Positions 5,250-7,100 of a stretch of 7,100 nt of DNA are shown piece after piece. How positions within the stretch are numbered: position 1 is the first letter of the stretch; each line of letters starts with the position of its first letter. The translations under genes and the position numbers were made by a program. Source of the stretch: DAIDJM01 sp964250215 (GTDB lineage Bacteria > Pseudomonadota > Alphaproteobacteria > Acetobacterales > Acetobacteraceae); assembly GCA_964250215.1 (NCBI GenBank), contig CAXUEX010000139.1, positions 1 through 7,100 on the forward strand, in the 5' to 3' direction. The notes beneath the pieces were generated by a model, which saw only the letters and a list, made by a program, of their open reading frames with translations, searched no databases and was not told where the DNA came from.

Positions 5250-6707
5250 ATGGACGATGCGCGGGCGGTGCGGGATGCGGCGGCGCAGGCAGATACGATC
5301 GTGCCGGTGATCCTTTCGGGCGGATCTGGCACGCGGTTGTGGCCGGTTTCGCGCGAGAGCTTCCCAAAGCAGCTCTGGCCGTTGGTCTCCGAGCGGTCGC
5401 TGCTGCAGGAGACGGCGCTGCGGGCTGGTGGGCCAGGGTTCGCGCCGCCGGTGATCGTGTGCAACGAGGAGCACCGGTTCCTGATCGCCGAGCAGATGCG
5501 CGAGGCCGGGGTGGTGGGCGCGCGCATCGTGCTGGAACCGGTGGGGCGGAACAGCGCGCCGGCGATCGCGGCGGCGGCTTTGCTGGTGGCCGAGGCCGAA
5601 CCCGATGCGGTGCTGTGGATGATGGCCGCCGACAGTGCGCTGACCAAGCCGGAGCGGCTGGGCGGCGCCCTGGAAGCGGCGGCGGCGGCGGCGCGCGCCG
5701 GCTATGTGGTGACGTTCGGCATGAAGCCGGATCGGCCGGAAACCGGCTACGGCTATATCGAATTGGGCGGCGCGCTGGCCGAAGCACCTGGCGTGCACGC
5801 GGTGGCGCGGTTTCGCGAGAAGCCAGACGCGGCGGCGGCGGCCGTGCTGGCCGCGGATGGAAAGCATCTGTGGAACTCCGGCATGTATGTGTTCCGGGCT
5901 TCCGTTCTGATTGCGGAATTGGAGGCTTATGCGCCCGACGTGCTGCAAGCCGTGCGCCGGGCGGTGACCGCGCGCCGGGCCGATCTGGATTTCGTGCGGC
6001 TGGACCGGGCGGCGTTCGGCGCGTGCCCCTCGATCAGTCTGGACTATGCGGTGGCGGAACGGACGCGGCTGGCGGCGGTGGTGCCCGCCGATCTGGGCTG
6101 GTCGGACGTGGGGAGCTGGAGCGCGCTGTGGGATATCGGCGGCAAGGACGCGGCCGGCAACGTGGCGGTGGGGGATGTGCTGCTGGAGGGTTGCGGCGAT
6201 TGTTACGTGCGCAGCGACGGAATGCTGACGGCGGTGGTGGGCCTGCGGGATGCTGTGGTGGTGACGACCGAGGATGCGGTGCTGGCGATGCATCGCGACC
6301 GCGCGCAGGACGTGAAACGCATCGTGGAGCGGCTGCGCGCGGCCGGCAGGCACGAGGGCGCTTTGCACAGCCGCGTATATCGGCCTTGGGGGTTTTACGA
6401 AAGCCTGATTGCAGGCGACCGGTTTCAGGTGAAGCGCATCGTGGTGAAGCCGGGGGAGCGGCTTTCGTTGCAGAAACATTTTCACCGCGCCGAGCACTGG
6501 GTGGTGGTGGCGGGCACGGCGGAGGTGGAGCGGGACGGGGAGATCGTGCTGCTGCGGGAGAACGAGAGCATCTATCTGCCGCTGGGCACCGTGCATCGTT
6601 TGGCCAATCCCGGCCGGATTCCGTTGACGCTCATCGAGGTACAGTCGGGCAGCTATCTGGGGGAGGACGACATCGTCCGCATCCAGGACACCTACGGCCG
6701 GGAGTGA
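5250..6707 (+). CDS. manC: Mannose-1-phosphate guanylyltransferase / mannose-6-phosphate isomerase (bifunctional, type II)
   Basis: A 485-residue cytosolic enzyme that makes GDP-mannose from GTP and mannose-1-phosphate and interconverts mannose-6-phosphate and fructose-6-phosphate, supplying mannose (and often fucose or rhamnose derivatives) for exopolysaccharide, LPS or glycan. The N-terminal nucleotidyltransferase domain has SGGSGTRLWPVSRESFPKQ (23-41), RNSAPAI, FREKPD (188-193), NSGMYVF (209-215), SLDYAVAERT and DLGWSDVGSW (281-290). The C-terminal cupin isomerase domain starts at RPWGFYES (378) and carries LSLQKHFHRAEHW (405-417), with Gln408, His410 and Glu415 as likely metal ligands, then the GTVHRLANPG and EVQSGSYLGEDDIVR segments. 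Both halves look intact and the length matches AlgA/XanB/CpsB. QKHFHR differs from the usual QMHHHR, but the ligands I expect are kept. Two short GCG/alanine runs (143-148 and near 195) are GC-driven. It is divergent from the amidohydrolase; the membrane-protein gene follows after 32 bases. Other names in use are algA, xanB and cpsB. Confidence 0.96.
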   Translation: MDDARAVRDAAAQADTIVPVILSGGSGTRLWPVSRESFPKQLWPLVSERSLLQETALRAGGPGFAPPVIVCNEEHRFLIAEQMREAGVVGARIVLEPVGRNSAPAIAAAALLVAEAEPDAVLWMMAADSALTKPERLGGALEAAAAAARAGYVVTFGMKPDRPETGYGYIELGGALAEAPGVHAVARFREKPDAAAAAVLAADGKHLWNSGMYVFRASVLIAELEAYAPDVLQAVRRAVTARRADLDFVRLDRAAFGACPSISLDYAVAERTRLAAVVPADLGWSDVGSWSALWDIGGKDAAGNVAVGDVLLEGCGDCYVRSDGMLTAVVGLRDAVVVTTEDAVLAMHRDRAQDVKRIVERLRAAGRHEGALHSRVYRPWGFYESLIAGDRFQVKRIVVKPGERLSLQKHFHRAEHWVVVAGTAEVERDGEIVLLRENESIYLPLGTVHRLANPGRIPLTLIEVQSGSYLGEDDIVRIQDTYGRE

Positions 6708-6739
6708 TTTGCGTTCCCGGCGGCGCCGATCGGGTGTAG

Positions 6740-7100
6740 ATGTCGCGCGTGCGTCACGATCCCGCTTTGCCATGGATGGCGGTGGCTGCCGGCGCCAATG
6801 CCGGGGTTGCCTTGCTGGCGCTCGGGCTTTTCGGCGCGGGGGAGCGCGGCACGGATATTGGGCTGCAGCTCACCGCTCGGTTGAGTTTCCTGTTCTTTCT
6901 TGCAGCTTATGCGGGCGGAGCGCTGGCAATGCTGTTCGGCCCGCGTTTCGATGCGGTGCGGCGGCGCGGCCGCAGCCTGGGGCTGGCGTTCGCGGCGGCG
7001 CAATCGGTGCATGTGGGGCTGGTGGCCTGGCTGTGCTGGATCGGGCGGGCGCCGGCACTCGGCGTGTTCCTGATTTTCGGCACGGCGCTGTTCTGGACGG
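6740..7100 (+). CDS. Multi-pass membrane protein, N-terminal part (runs off the right edge)
   Basis: 120 residues are visible from the ATG at 6740, with no stop before the edge. Hydrophobic stretches at about 11-33, 48-67, 80-101 and 106-120 look like four transmembrane helices, joined by a basic loop RFDAVRRRGR (69-78) that should be cytoplasmic. There is no cleavable signal peptide. The pattern of the second and third helices (ARLSFLFFLAAYAGGAL, then GLAFAAAQSVHVGLVAWL with His91 in mid-membrane) resembles ferric-reductase-like/haem-binding membrane domains, but this is a resemblance only and the diagnostic C-terminal half is missing. The start lies 32 bases after the manC stop with only a weak ribosome binding site (GGGTG, 6732-6736), so co-transcription with manC is possible. 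In-frame ATG codons further in would cut into the first helix, and the open minus-strand frames over this stretch show no family motifs. Confidence 0.7.
   Translation, partial: MSRVRHDPALPWMAVAAGANAGVALLALGLFGAGERGTDIGLQLTARLSFLFFLAAYAGGALAMLFGPRFDAVRRRGRSLGLAFAAAQSVHVGLVAWLCWIGRAPALGVFLIFGTALFWT

Noticed and set aside
5676..5693. Six GCG units in a row as a possible phase-variable repeat
   Set aside because: The trinucleotide run encodes six alanines in frame within manC; gain or loss of units would not shift the frame, and such runs are common in GC-rich genes.
5339..6739. 466-codon open frame on the plus strand overlapping manC in another frame
   Set aside because: The Gly/Arg/Ala-rich translation is typical of an out-of-frame reading of GC-rich coding DNA; the two long overlapping frames are not a fused gene.
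5091..6773. 560-codon open frame on the minus strand across the whole manC gene
   Set aside because: It is an antisense shadow of a GC-rich gene: the translation is Arg/His/Pro-rich and shows no domain, while the plus-strand frame carries every ManC motif.
1..7100. A hidden multi-gene defence, secretion or biosynthetic system
   Set aside because: The complete genes are recognisable housekeeping or metabolic enzymes in separate transcription units, and no effector, toxin, nuclease or mobile-element signature was found.

Overview
The window is GC-rich, densely packed chromosomal DNA. Protein similarity, codon style and an alphaproteobacterial-type intergenic palindrome suggest an alphaproteobacterium, possibly of the Acetobacteraceae. 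That placement is an inference; no rRNA or marker gene is present. I see no mobile element, CRISPR array, tRNA or phage gene.

Layout from left to right: (1) A DEAD-box RNA helicase of the RhlE type on the minus strand, cut by the left edge (C-terminus missing). (2) A 272-bp divergent intergenic region (1233-1504) holding three separate dyads: a tight 15-bp palindrome, a long REP-like inverted repeat and a leader hairpin. (3) A complete cytosolic GH15 (glucoamylase/trehalase-like) glycoside hydrolase on the plus strand. (4) A convergent junction with no clear terminator, then a small secreted protein of unknown function on the minus strand. (5) A complete M20 metallo-amidohydrolase (HipO/ILR1 type) on the minus strand, just upstream of the secreted-protein gene and possibly co-transcribed with it. 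(6) An 89-bp divergent region with a perfect dyad that encloses the amidohydrolase ribosome binding site. (7) A complete bifunctional mannose-1-phosphate guanylyltransferase/mannose-6-phosphate isomerase on the plus strand. (8) The start of a multi-pass membrane protein, cut by the right edge.

Functionally these are mostly independent units: RNA remodelling, intracellular alpha-glucoside hydrolysis, hydrolysis of N-acyl amino acids or similar amides, and GDP-mannose supply for surface polysaccharide or glycan. They do not form an evident single pathway, and I find no convincing new multi-gene system. The points most worth a second look are the orphan secreted protein, the hairpin abutting the amidohydrolase start codon, and the cluster of dyads between the helicase and GH15 genes.
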